From contig NZ_JBEUEL010000003.1 of assembly GCF_041725775.1 (NCBI RefSeq), positions 1-64,000 on the forward strand: DNA of 64,000 nucleotides. The letters run 5' to 3'. The stretch comes from Pueribacillus sp041725775. GTDB taxonomy: Bacteria; Bacillota; Bacilli; Bacillales; UBA6769. The translations under genes and the position numbers were made by a program. Below, piece by piece: positions 28,299-36,453 of this stretch (positions are counted from its first letter, which is position 1; every line of letters begins with the position of its first letter). Under the pieces are notes generated by a model. That model searched no databases. It saw only the letters and a program-made list of their open reading frames with translations, and was not told the origin of the DNA.

Positions 28299-29384
28299 TT
28301 AGTTCCAAACTTCATTTGCAATGTCAACGATAAATTTGAGTTTGTTCCACTGTTCTTCTTCCGTTAAAATGTTGCCATGATGTGTCGAAGCAAAACCGCA
28401 TTGAGGGCTTAAACATAGCTGTTCAAGCGGAACGTATTGGGATGCTTCTTTAATACGGGTCTTTATCGCTTCTTTGTTTTCAAGCTCGCCTCTTTTTGAT
28501 GTAATGAGGCCTAGAACGACCTGTGCACCGCCGTCAGGAATATGCTTTAAAGGTCTGAAGTCACCCGAACGTTCATCATCGTATTCTAAGAAAAATCCAT
28601 CGACTTGCTCTTTCGCAAACAATGTGTTGGCAATGAGACCATAGCTCGCTTCAAAAGCCCATGTAGAGCGATAGTTTCCGCGGCACAAGTGTGTTGTGAC
28701 GTAAAGATCGTCTGGCTTTCCTTCTAAGACACCGTTCGTTACGCTAAGCGCTAAATCAATTAATTCTTGTCTTGAGTAGCCTTGTTCATAGAAGAAAAGA
28801 TCAGGTGCACCGAGGCCTGCAATGTACACGTCATCAAGCTGCAAATAGCGGACACCTGCATTGTAAAAGGCGTGCAGTGCATCGCGGTACGTTTGAATAA
28901 TATCATTTGCATAGTCTTCAACGTTCGTATAAATGTCTCGGTTGCGAATGCCGAGGTGGAATAATTGGTTTGGACTCGGGATCGTTTGTTTTGCAACTGC
29001 ACGGCCTGCAACGATGTTATTAAATTCGATAAAGTTTTGAATGAAAGGGTGCTCCGAATTCCAAGAGATCTTTCCGATGTTTCGGATGTCGTAAGGTTCA
29101 GTTTCGACGTCTTTAAATTGGATACCTCTTTTAGGTACGTACCCTTCCATACCATTTAAATGTTCAAGGAAGTCGATATGCCAGAATGAACGTCTGAACT
29201 CTCCGTCTGTGACCGCTTCAAGTCCAATTTCAATCTGTTTATCAACGATGCGTGCAATTTCTTCTGTTTCGACGTTACGTAGCTCGTCCTTAGTGATTTG
29301 ACCTTCTTTGACCGCTTTGCGTGCTTTGTGTAAGCGCTCAGGTCGGAGCAAACTCCCGACATGGTCTGCTTTAAATGGTGGCAA
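28299..29384 (-). CDS. cobalamin-independent methionine synthase-like protein (YxjG/YxjH family)
   Basis: A 361-aa single-barrel relative of the MetE C-terminal half, expected to make methionine by methyl transfer to homocysteine; the methyl donor for this short family is less certain. The three zinc ligands are present: His and Cys in VTTHLCRGNYR (about residue 230) and Cys in LSPQCGFAS (about 332). HVGSLLRPE at the N-terminus and AVTDGEFRRSFWHIDF fit the family. The TTG start follows AAGGA. Transcription is controlled by the S-box riboswitch upstream, placing it in the SAM-responsive regulon. It has no operon partner. Confidence 0.88.
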   Translation of the reverse strand: MPPFKADHVGSLLRPERLHKARKAVKEGQITKDELRNVETEEIARIVDKQIEIGLEAVTDGEFRRSFWHIDFLEHLNGMEGYVPKRGIQFKDVETEPYDIRNIGKISWNSEHPFIQNFIEFNNIVAGRAVAKQTIPSPNQLFHLGIRNRDIYTNVEDYANDIIQTYRDALHAFYNAGVRYLQLDDVYIAGLGAPDLFFYEQGYSRQELIDLALSVTNGVLEGKPDDLYVTTHLCRGNYRSTWAFEASYGLIANTLFAKEQVDGFFLEYDDERSGDFRPLKHIPDGGAQVVLGLITSKRGELENKEAIKTRIKEASQYVPLEQLCLSPQCGFASTHHGNILTEEEQWNKLKFIVDIANEVWN

Positions 29385-29414
29385 TGTAAATTCCTTCTTT
29401 CTATAGATTTTGCA

Positions 29415-29577
29415 ATCAAAAAACCCCTTCCTGAAAATGAAGAAGAGGTTTGAGCTTTCTTAATACTCTTCTTATCTCCAAGCGTGACGCTTCTGGAATT
29501 AGCACAGTACTGCACGACATGCAGTCTGTTGCTGAGGCTTCACAGGGCCAGTCCCTCCACCTCTCTTGATAAGAAAC
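29415..29577 (-). promoter_or_regulatory. SAM-I (S-box) riboswitch with terminator
   Basis: On the minus strand the leader reads TTCTTATCAAGAGAGGTGG, then AGGGACTGGCCC, then GAAGCCTCAGCAAC, the S-box signature, closed by GAGATAAGAAG (about 29467-29477). The aptamer spans about 29467-29577. A terminator follows at about 29415-29453 (AAACCTCTT pairing with AAGGGGTTT, then T run). SAM binding is expected to switch off the methionine synthase gene at 29384. A -10 TATAAT (minus strand, 29596-29601) lies just upstream. The spacer 29602-29954 contains nothing else I can support. Confidence 0.95.
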
Positions 29578-29954
29578 GGGGTATTTAATTGCTAGATTAT
29601 ACGTTACATGTTGATTTTCTAAAAGTCAATGGAAATGCCCAAACTCCAAAAATTGGTACCCAAATACTTTTCTGTTACTTGCAGTGGCTACCAACGATGG
29701 CTAAAAAATCAATACAAAGATGGCATGTCGTTATGAGAATGAATTGTCACGATTATAATTATTATTGTGCCTTGCTTTATTTTTCATTGTTGTATACCTG
29801 TCATTCTATTTTGGTGGAAGTGCTAAATTACTTCTATTCATTTGTGGTGAAAATCGATTTCTAAAATTAATGATTCATTAGGTCTATCAATTTATTTGTT
29901 TATAGGGTCATCGACATAGGCTATTTACTTAGAATGTTTAATATACGAGTCTTA

Positions 29955-29996
29955 CAAAAAAATAGCTCCTTCACACTTTTGTATGATGGAGCTGAT
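29955..29996 (-). terminator. lemA-htpX operon terminator
   Basis: On the minus strand AGCTCC pairs across a 19-base AT-rich region (29963-29969 with 29988-29993, extended by TCA pairs) and is followed by TATTTTTTTG. It lies directly behind the htpX stop. Confidence 0.7.
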
Positions 29997-29997
29997 T

Positions 29998-30882
29998 TTA
30001 CATATTTTCGAGTCGTTCGACTCGGCTTTCGATCGGTGGGTGGGTTGCGAACCAATTTGTTTTTTTCTTTGTCTTATTTCGAAAAGGGTTAGAAATGTAC
30101 ATAGCAGCAGATGCTTCTGTTGCTTTCTTTACATCAAGATCGCTATGACTTATTTTTATAAGTGCGTTTTTTAAACCAACTTTGTTTCTCGTTAGTTCCA
30201 CTGCGGTTGCATCGGCCAAATATTCGCGGTTACGCGATACTGCAAAGTGGACAAACCGAGCTGCAAGCGGAGCTAAAATGACGAAAACAATCGCTAAAAT
30301 AAGCAAGGCGGGGTGTGTACGCTGATTGCGGTTTCTTCCCCCACGGACATAAAACATACGCATTCCAATTTCTGCAATGAGCGCAACTACAGCGACTAAT
30401 GCGATACAGACGGTCATCAGCCGAATATCGTAATTGCGAATGTGTGCAATTTCATGGGCGGCAACCCCTTCAAGTTCTTCACGGTTCAGCCGCTCAAGTA
30501 ACCCTGTTGTGAATGCGACGACACCATTTTCAGGCTTCGTTCCCGTTGCGAATGCGTTCGGTGCAGGGTCGTTAACGATATAAATTTTTGGCATCGGGAT
30601 ACGGGCGGCTAGTGAAAGTTCTTCGACAATATTAAAAAGCATCGGGTTGTCTTCTTTTTGAATTTCTTTTGCACCAGACATTTTAAGCACTTGTGCATTG
30701 GCGCTCATGTAAGTAATTGGCAAGTAAATTGCCAGAATGATAAGCGCAATGATTGGTCCTGAAAAGTAATCTCCATTGAACAGATAGCCCACTGCCCACC
30801 CAATTACGAGAACAGTTACACTAAATAGCAACATTAGTAAAATAGTTTTACGCTTATTTTGTTCGATTTGCTTATAAAGCAT
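29998..30882 (-). CDS. htpX: membrane zinc metalloprotease HtpX
   Basis: A 294-aa M48 peptidase with two N-terminal helices (about 15-55), the zinc motif AAHEIAHIRN (about residue 138), a further helix pair (155-200) and the third zinc ligand Glu in NREYLADATAVELT (about 218). HtpX cleaves damaged membrane proteins under envelope stress. ATG 30882 is favoured over TTG 30885 because GGAGG is 7 bases upstream. It follows lemA by 16 bases, a widespread lemA-htpX operon. Confidence 0.95.
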   Translation of the reverse strand: MLYKQIEQNKRKTILLMLLFSVTVLVIGWAVGYLFNGDYFSGPIIALIILAIYLPITYMSANAQVLKMSGAKEIQKEDNPMLFNIVEELSLAARIPMPKIYIVNDPAPNAFATGTKPENGVVAFTTGLLERLNREELEGVAAHEIAHIRNYDIRLMTVCIALVAVVALIAEIGMRMFYVRGGRNRNQRTHPALLILAIVFVILAPLAARFVHFAVSRNREYLADATAVELTRNKVGLKNALIKISHSDLDVKKATEASAAMYISNPFRNKTKKKTNWFATHPPIESRVERLENM

Positions 30883-30898
30883 CAATTATCCTCCCAAG

Positions 30899-31447
30899 TT
30901 AAAACGAAACACGTGGTGCTTCACGTTCTTCTTCAGGAATTGTAAGCTGTTCTTCTTTTTGGAATCCGAGCGTGCTAGCAATTAATACAGTTGGAAATGT
31001 TTCGCGTTTGATGTTGTAGTCAGCGACTGTTTTGTTGTAAAGCTGTCGTGAATAGGCGACTTTGTTTTCTGTAGTGGTCAGCTCTTCCTGAAGTTTTAAA
31101 AAGTTTTGATTCGCTTTTAAGTCTGGATATGCTTCAGACAAGGCAAAAATTGATTTTAAAGCTCCCTGGATCATGTTATCAGCTTCAATTCGTTCTTGAG
31201 GCGTTCCTTGTACGAGTTGATTCCTCGCTTGGATCACCTTTTCAAGCGTTTCCTGTTCATGTGCTGCATACCCTTTTACGGTTTCAACTAAGTTTGGAAT
31301 CAAGTCGTAGCGGCGTTTCAGTTGCACATCAATTTGACTCCACGATTCTTTCACCCAGTTTCTTAATTTAACGAGTGAGTTGTATGAAGCGATGAAAAAC
31401 CCAACAATGACTACAATAATTACAATAAAACCAATGAGTATGCCCAT
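30899..31447 (-). CDS. LemA family protein
   Basis: A 182-aa protein with one N-terminal membrane helix (residues 2-24) and an extracytoplasmic three-helix coiled bundle (YNSLVKLRNWVKESWSQIDV, then RRYDLIPNLVETVKGYAAHE), the LemA hallmark. Function is not settled; it often pairs with HtpX, as here. GGGAG lies 10 bases before the ATG. Confidence 0.93.
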   Translation of the reverse strand: MGILIGFIVIIVVIVGFFIASYNSLVKLRNWVKESWSQIDVQLKRRYDLIPNLVETVKGYAAHEQETLEKVIQARNQLVQGTPQERIEADNMIQGALKSIFALSEAYPDLKANQNFLKLQEELTTTENKVAYSRQLYNKTVADYNIKRETFPTVLIASTLGFQKEEQLTIPEEEREAPRVSF

Positions 31448-31660
31448 TGATTTTCAGCTCCCTTCTTAATATATATTTATTGCAAAGCACCTGGTTTAAG
31501 AATAGTTTACCATAGAAATTAAGCAAAAATAGCGAACTTATAACTACTAGGAAAGACTCATTTTCAATATTAAACGACAAAATTTGCAAGGTTTTTGAAA
31601 AAGGTGAAAGTTTTGTATGATAGAAAGAAGAATGATGCTATGTTACAAGAGGTGAAACGT

Positions 31661-32218
31661 ATGGAAATTAAAGTAAATGGCAACACGTTGATGCTTGTTA
31701 CTGATGATATTACGAAACAGGAGACCGAAGCAATTGTGAATGCGGCTAACGGAACGTTACTCGGTGGAGGTGGTGTCGATGGAGCGATTCATCGTGTTGC
31801 GGGACCTGAATTGCTCGTTGAGTGCAAAATAATCCGCCAAGAACAGTTGCAAGGAGAAGAGCTTCCAACTGGGGATGCCGTGATTACAAAAGGATATAAA
31901 TTGCCAGCGCAATACATTATCCATACCGTTGGACCAGTTTGGCAAGGGGGAGGCTATAATGAAGAAGCATTACTAGCTAATTGTTATAAAAATAGCTTGC
32001 GACTTGCACAACAATATAAGTTAACGAGTATTGCATTTCCGTCGATTTCAACAGGCGTGTATCGGTTTCCGGTAGATCGTGCCTCACAAGTGGCTCTTAC
32101 TACGCTCATGCAATTTTTACAGGTTACTCATTTTGGAAAAGTGGTTATGGTGTTATTTTCGGAAGAAGATTATAGTACGTATGCTCATACATTACAAAAA
32201 ATGAGCGAGAGGCTATAA
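31661..32218 (+). CDS. macrodomain protein (O-acetyl-ADP-ribose deacetylase, YmdB type)
   Basis: A 185-aa macrodomain that binds ADP-ribose and probably hydrolyses O-acetyl-ADP-ribose or removes ADP-ribose from targets. Diagnostic segments are DITKQETEAIVNAANGTLLG, GGGVDGAIHRVAG (about residues 35-50), and the loop AFPSISTGVYRFP (about 125). Start ATG 31661 has AGAGGTG 7 bases upstream and places the conserved core at the normal distance; the longer frame from 31595 has no ribosome site. A tiny reading frame overlaps its end region. Confidence 0.9.
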   Translation: MEIKVNGNTLMLVTDDITKQETEAIVNAANGTLLGGGGVDGAIHRVAGPELLVECKIIRQEQLQGEELPTGDAVITKGYKLPAQYIIHTVGPVWQGGGYNEEALLANCYKNSLRLAQQYKLTSIAFPSISTGVYRFPVDRASQVALTTLMQFLQVTHFGKVVMVLFSEEDYSTYAHTLQKMSERL

Positions 32219-32220
32219 CG

Positions 32221-32304
32221 ATGAGCTATGTATTGGACGGGAAACTAGTTGTTGCTGTTGCATCGATTGGGGCGTTATTCATTGGTAGTGGCTTGCATAA
32301 ATAA
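32221..32304 (+). CDS. possible 27-aa hydrophobic peptide
   Basis: ATG 32221 starts 3 bases after the macrodomain stop, with GAGAGG 8 bases upstream, and encodes a short peptide that contains one hydrophobic stretch (LVVAVASIGALFIGSG) ending HK. It could be a small membrane peptide translated by coupling. Nothing else supports it, and chance is possible at this length. Confidence 0.35.
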   Translation: MSYVLDGKLVVAVASIGALFIGSGLHK

Positions 32305-32452
32305 TTCTCCAATTAATGAAGTAAGTTTTTCTACAAGCGTATGTTCGAGTAAAAATACGCTATCATTCTAAACAGTGTAGAGTTATTTAATAAAAAGCGG
32401 AAGAATTTTTGATCGAGACAGCTTGTCGGTTAGAAAGATGGGGTTCAAACCC

Positions 32453-32695
32453 TTTTATCATTTTTTGCTTTTTTTAACAAAAGCTTCGATCAATAGCTCA
32501 TCTCGAGCTTTAAAATGCCGATAAATAAGAGCTGGTGAACCAAGCTTCATGATCAATATCATGCATACCGACTTTTGAAATTTGTTCTTTTCCGAATAGG
32601 TGAATAGTGGCTGTCATAATCAATTGCTTTCGACTTTTCCGTTCAGATTCCTTTAATTTTTGAAGCGTATGTTTTGTCCTCCAATCAAATGCCTC
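32453..32695 (-). pseudogene. TetR/AcrR-type repressor relic (N-terminal HTH only)
   Basis: On the minus strand one frame reads KESERKSRKQLIMTATIHLF then GKEQISKVGMHDI, the start of a TetR DNA-binding domain, and a shifted frame continues LGSPALIYRHFKARDELLI then EAFVK, the end of the HTH and the linker helix. The frameshift lies near 32545. The ligand-binding domain is absent. The neighbouring DNA (32305-32452 and 32696-33000) shows no other gene. Confidence 0.65.
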
Positions 32696-33096
32696 CTAAG
32701 GTTGTAAACTTTAAGGTTATTATTGAATAGGCGCCATCCATCGATTGTCAAGAATCGTCAAAACATTAATAACTTGTAAAGTTCTCTTTAAGTTAATCCC
32801 TTCTTTCGTATGATAGACAAATCTCCCTCTCGTCTCTTTCCGCATCTAAAGTAATTTATTATTGTTATTTAATGTAAAGTAATAGACCTTTTACATTGGT
32901 TCTTTCTCTCATTTTAACAAAAAGTAACGTTCTTTCATTCGTTATGCGGTAATCTATATAGCGAGACTTTATTTAATGATTTTCTCGCCAATTTTTAAAG
33001 AGACTTATCTGGTTAATAGTAACTGTAATCCGAAGGATGTACAGATATTTGACATGTGGGAAAAGAAATTAAATACAGGGATGGAGGTACGGTGCG
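32696..33096. other. AT-rich leader region of the lipoprotein cluster
   Basis: No gene is supported here. It should contain the promoter of the lipoproteins, but I could not assign boxes with confidence. Confidence 0.3.
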
Positions 33097-34497
33097 GTGG
33101 GCGTGAATCGGAATGGCCTATTTCTTCTTTGCTTATTAATGAGTATGCTTCTGTTCGTCGCTTGTAACGACGAGAATAAGCAGGAAAAAGCAAATTCAGA
33201 ACCTTCAAAGGAAACGGAAACACCGGTTGAAGAGGAAGAACGTGTTGAAACAGAAGAGGAACACGAACAAGAGAATGATGAAGGCGATAAACGTGCATTA
33301 GGTGATTATGATGTTTATCTTGGCGGAGAAATGATTGAAACCGAAGACAAAATTATAATTCATGGGGAAAGCAATCTTCTGCCTGGCTCACGCGTCATTG
33401 GAGAAGTGCTCGTAGAGGACGATACAGTGTTTGCACATACGTCTGAACTCGTACAAGAAGATGGAACGTTCCATATGGAAATTGATCATCACGATTATAA
33501 AGAAGAAACGAAAGTAGCAGTGCGCTTCCACTTTGATGGCAACCAAAAGGATGAAATTAAACGACATTACGGTGATCGGGGGCAAAAGCTGACAGGACCA
33601 TACATTTATCAACATCAGCGTAAGGTTGGCGGTCGTTCTCCGAAAGATATATACCAACAAGCGAAAGCAGAAGTCACGTTCGTACCAGAGGAAGAGCTAG
33701 CGGTGCGACATTTTAAGGAACCAGATTGGTATGAGATCCCTGAAGATATCGGTGATCCACGCGTCTGGATTGAAATTGAAGAAATTAATAATGATCAAGA
33801 GTATTACTATTTGCACGGGCGTAGTAATTTGCTTGAAGGCAGTAAAATTAGAGGTAAATTTCATCTTAATCAGGATGAGACTCTTGTGATGCCTGATGGA
33901 TCGTTTGATTTAAAAATTGAATATGAATATCAAGAAGATACACCATTCATTATCGAATTTAAACCGTTTGATTATCAGTGGAATACGATTGAAGAAGCGT
34001 ATGGAAAAGATGGGCAAAAGCTCGTCGGCGATCTCGTAGTCGTCAATAAATATAATGATCGACAGTTTATTGAAAAGGAAGTTGAGCTAGAATCAACAGA
34101 AATTCAAGTACCTGATAATGTTGATTTAACGATAGACGGAACAGAAGTGACGATGAGTGTTCCTGATAATGTTTTATTTGACTTTGATAAATACGATTTA
34201 AAAGCGGATGCAAAAAAGACGTTAACGGAAATTAGCAAGACGCTTAAGCAATTTAAACAAGATGCTGAGATTGTCATTAACGGGCATACTGACAATGTTG
34301 GTGATTCCGACTATAATATGAAGCTTTCAGAGCAACGTGCAGAAGAAGTTAAAAAGTTTTTTACTGAGCAAGGTGATGTAAAAAATGCGACGTTTACGAC
34401 TAAAGGATATGGTGATACGAAGCCGATCGCATCAAATGAAACTGAAGCAGGGCAAGCGAAAAACCGACGTGTCGAAATTGTTATTAATTTAAGATAA
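33097..34497 (+). CDS. lipoprotein with two tandem unrecognised domains and a C-terminal OmpA peptidoglycan-binding domain
   Basis: A 466-aa lipoprotein: GTG start with GGAGG 9 bases upstream, signal peptide and lipobox LFVAC (Cys about 25), an acidic linker (about 30-65), then two beta-rich repeats. The first (about 68-175) centres on HGESNLLPGSRVIGEV, HMEIDHHDYKEE and IKRHYGDRGQKLTGPY; the second (about 210-320) on DPRVWIEIEEI, HGRSNLLEGSKIRG and IEEAYGKDGQKLVGD. Residues about 345-465 form an OmpA-like domain (NVLFDFDKYDLK, NGHTDNVGDSDYN, AKNRRVEIVI), which binds peptidoglycan. It would link membrane and wall. The repeats are not a family I know. First of three paralogues in a row. Confidence 0.82.
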   Translation: MGVNRNGLFLLCLLMSMLLFVACNDENKQEKANSEPSKETETPVEEEERVETEEEHEQENDEGDKRALGDYDVYLGGEMIETEDKIIIHGESNLLPGSRVIGEVLVEDDTVFAHTSELVQEDGTFHMEIDHHDYKEETKVAVRFHFDGNQKDEIKRHYGDRGQKLTGPYIYQHQRKVGGRSPKDIYQQAKAEVTFVPEEELAVRHFKEPDWYEIPEDIGDPRVWIEIEEINNDQEYYYLHGRSNLLEGSKIRGKFHLNQDETLVMPDGSFDLKIEYEYQEDTPFIIEFKPFDYQWNTIEEAYGKDGQKLVGDLVVVNKYNDRQFIEKEVELESTEIQVPDNVDLTIDGTEVTMSVPDNVLFDFDKYDLKADAKKTLTEISKTLKQFKQDAEIVINGHTDNVGDSDYNMKLSEQRAEEVKKFFTEQGDVKNATFTTKGYGDTKPIASNETEAGQAKNRRVEIVINLR

Positions 34498-34516
34498 GAA
34501 AATGGGGGTATGCGAG

Positions 34517-35470
34517 TTGAAAAAGAAAACGATCACGCTGTTTATCGTACTGTTGAGTGCGTTCCTTTTAAGCGGGTGTGGAAGTTGGAATGAGAATGCA
34601 GGCAGTGATGCTGCGGAATCAGATGGAGAAAAAACGAAAGAGGAAAAAGCTGAAAGTGCGAACGGTGATCTTGGAAGCTATCACGTTGAATTGGGCGGAA
34701 CGGTGACAGAGGAAGGCGGCGCTTTCATCATAGATGGAACAACGAATCTTTTACCAGGGTCGAGAGTCGTCGGCGAAGTTTGGGTTGAAGATAACGAGGA
34801 AGAGCCATTTGCAAATTCTACTGAGGTTGTCGCTAATGACGGGAGCTTTACGATGGAAATTGATCATCACAAATACGGAGAGGCAGAAATTGTCATTAAG
34901 TTTGATTTAAATGGTGTCCAAGAAGATGAAATTAAGCGTCATTACGGTGAACGTGGACAAAAGCTTGAAGGACCGTTTATTTACAAACATAAGGAATATG
35001 ATGGAATTTTTAAAAAAGCGGAAGCTCGCATAGCCTATCATCCAGATGAAAAGAATGAGCTCGTCTTTAAAGCGCCAGAATGGAATAAGCTTCCGGACGA
35101 TTATGGCGATCCGCGTGTCTGGATTGAAGTTGATGAAATTACAGAAGACGGAGAATTTTTCTATATAAGTGGCCGTAGCAATCTTCTTGAGGGAAGTAAG
35201 TTGGAAGTTGAATATAGGTATAATCGAGACGAAACGAAAGTATTACCTGACGGGTCATTTCATTTTAAATTTGATTATGAATACCTTGAGGATGAAGATC
35301 TTGTCATAACATTTGATCCATCTAATTTTCAATGGAATGAAATTGAGGAAGCGTACGGGAAAAATGGACAAAAGCTTGTCGGCGAGCTCGTTGAACAGAA
35401 TAAATACAATACGGATAAACAGTTTATAGAAAAACGGATTCCGTGGGATGAGGAAGAAAATGAAGAATAA
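34517..35470 (+). CDS. paralogous lipoprotein with the same two domains, no OmpA domain
   Basis: A 317-aa lipoprotein. TTG 34517 is chosen over ATG 34502 because the GGGGG that would serve as ribosome site lies between them and the protein then starts LKKKTITLF, giving a normal signal peptide with lipobox LLSGC. An acidic spacer leads to repeat 1 (TTNLLPGSRVVGEVWVED, MEIDHHKYGEAE, IKRHYGERGQKLEGP) and repeat 2 (DPRVWIEVDEITEDGEFFY, SGRSNLLEGSK, IEEAYGKNGQKLVGE, KYNTDKQFIEK). It is clearly duplicated from its neighbours and overlaps the next gene by 11 bases. Function unknown; extracellular. Confidence 0.78.
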   Translation: MKKKTITLFIVLLSAFLLSGCGSWNENAGSDAAESDGEKTKEEKAESANGDLGSYHVELGGTVTEEGGAFIIDGTTNLLPGSRVVGEVWVEDNEEEPFANSTEVVANDGSFTMEIDHHKYGEAEIVIKFDLNGVQEDEIKRHYGERGQKLEGPFIYKHKEYDGIFKKAEARIAYHPDEKNELVFKAPEWNKLPDDYGDPRVWIEVDEITEDGEFFYISGRSNLLEGSKLEVEYRYNRDETKVLPDGSFHFKFDYEYLEDEDLVITFDPSNFQWNEIEEAYGKNGQKLVGELVEQNKYNTDKQFIEKRIPWDEEENEE

Positions 35471-36320
35471 GCTTGTCATTGCTAGTTTGCTAAGTATAGT
35501 TGTTTTACTTGGTGCTTGCGGAAAGAAGCTTGGCGATGTCGAAGTTGAAATTGGCGGTAAAGTGATTGAAAAAGATGATAAAATTGTCGTTGAAGGTGAA
35601 AGCAATTTGCTTCCTGGTTCACGAGTAACGGGTAAAGTACTTGTTGACGATGGAGAAGAGGTTTTTACTGATACGACTGAAGTCGTCTCAGACAAAGGCA
35701 AGTTTCAAATGGAAATGGACCATCACAAGTACGGCGATGCGGAAGTTGTCATAACGTTCGATTTTTCAAGTTTACAAGATGAAGAGATTATTGAGCATTA
35801 TGGTGAGCATGGTGAAAAATTAGAAGGTCCTTACGTTTATTTAGATGAACACTGGAATGAAGTGAAGAAAAGGGCGGAAGTCCGTGTTCAATTAACTCAA
35901 GACGCAGATACAGATACACACGAATTAACAGCACTTGAGTGGGAGGAAAAGCCTGAAGATTACAGCGATCCCCGCGTTTGGATTGAAGTTGATGAAATAA
36001 CAGATGATAAAGAGTTTTTCTATATTAAAGGACGTTCAAATTTGCATGAAGGTAGCTATATTACAGGTAAATATTCGAGGACGTCAAAAAGGGATTCGAC
36101 AAGAGTGAATCCTGACGGAACATTTGACTTGAAAATGGGTTACGAATATTCTGAAGAACCGTACTTCACATTTGAGTTTAATCCAGGCACGGGTCAACAA
36201 TGGAGATTGATTCGTGATACGTATGGAGATAATGGAGAGAAACTTGTCGGGAAACATGTTGAAACTTCAGGAAGCACTCAATTCATTCAAGTCGAAGTCG
36301 ATTATCAACATGACGATTAA
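35460..36320 (+). CDS. third paralogous lipoprotein of the cluster
   Basis: A 286-aa lipoprotein with a very short spacer after the lipobox LLGAC (Cys about 20). Both repeats are kept: ESNLLPGSRVTGKVLVDD, MEMDHHKYGDAEV, IEHYGEHGEKLEGPYVY, then DPRVWIEVDEITDDKEFFY, KGRSNLHEGSYITG and IRDTYGDNGEKLVGK. It is the most divergent of the three. ATG 35460 (GAGGA 5 bases upstream) is preferred over ATG 35448, which lacks a site. It overlaps the previous gene, so the three form one operon ended by a clear terminator. Confidence 0.78.
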   Translation: MKNKLVIASLLSIVVLLGACGKKLGDVEVEIGGKVIEKDDKIVVEGESNLLPGSRVTGKVLVDDGEEVFTDTTEVVSDKGKFQMEMDHHKYGDAEVVITFDFSSLQDEEIIEHYGEHGEKLEGPYVYLDEHWNEVKKRAEVRVQLTQDADTDTHELTALEWEEKPEDYSDPRVWIEVDEITDDKEFFYIKGRSNLHEGSYITGKYSRTSKRDSTRVNPDGTFDLKMGYEYSEEPYFTFEFNPGTGQQWRLIRDTYGDNGEKLVGKHVETSGSTQFIQVEVDYQHDD

Positions 36321-36336
36321 AGAGGTTACGATTTTG

Positions 36337-36369
36337 GACTGTTAGGCTAGAACCTAGCAGTCTTTTTTT
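36337..36369 (+). terminator. terminator of the three-lipoprotein operon
   Basis: A 10-bp stem (36337-36346 with 36353-36362, one G-T pair) is followed by seven T. It lies 17 bases behind the third lipoprotein stop. Confidence 0.88.
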
Positions 36370-36453
36370 GGGGCTCTATATGCTATAATATTGCCAGTTC
36401 TGATAAAATTAACACGCTTTATGGATGTGTTTGCATGATTGGGGGGGGGGAAG

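Noticed and set aside
29589..29864. 91-codon open frame on the plus strand
   Set aside because: No ribosome site, lies over the promoter of the S-box gene on the opposite strand, and its sequence looks random.
32441..32452. GGGTTCAAACCC resembling a tRNA T-arm
   Set aside because: No matching acceptor, D or anticodon arms can be folded around it; it is a simple short hairpin.
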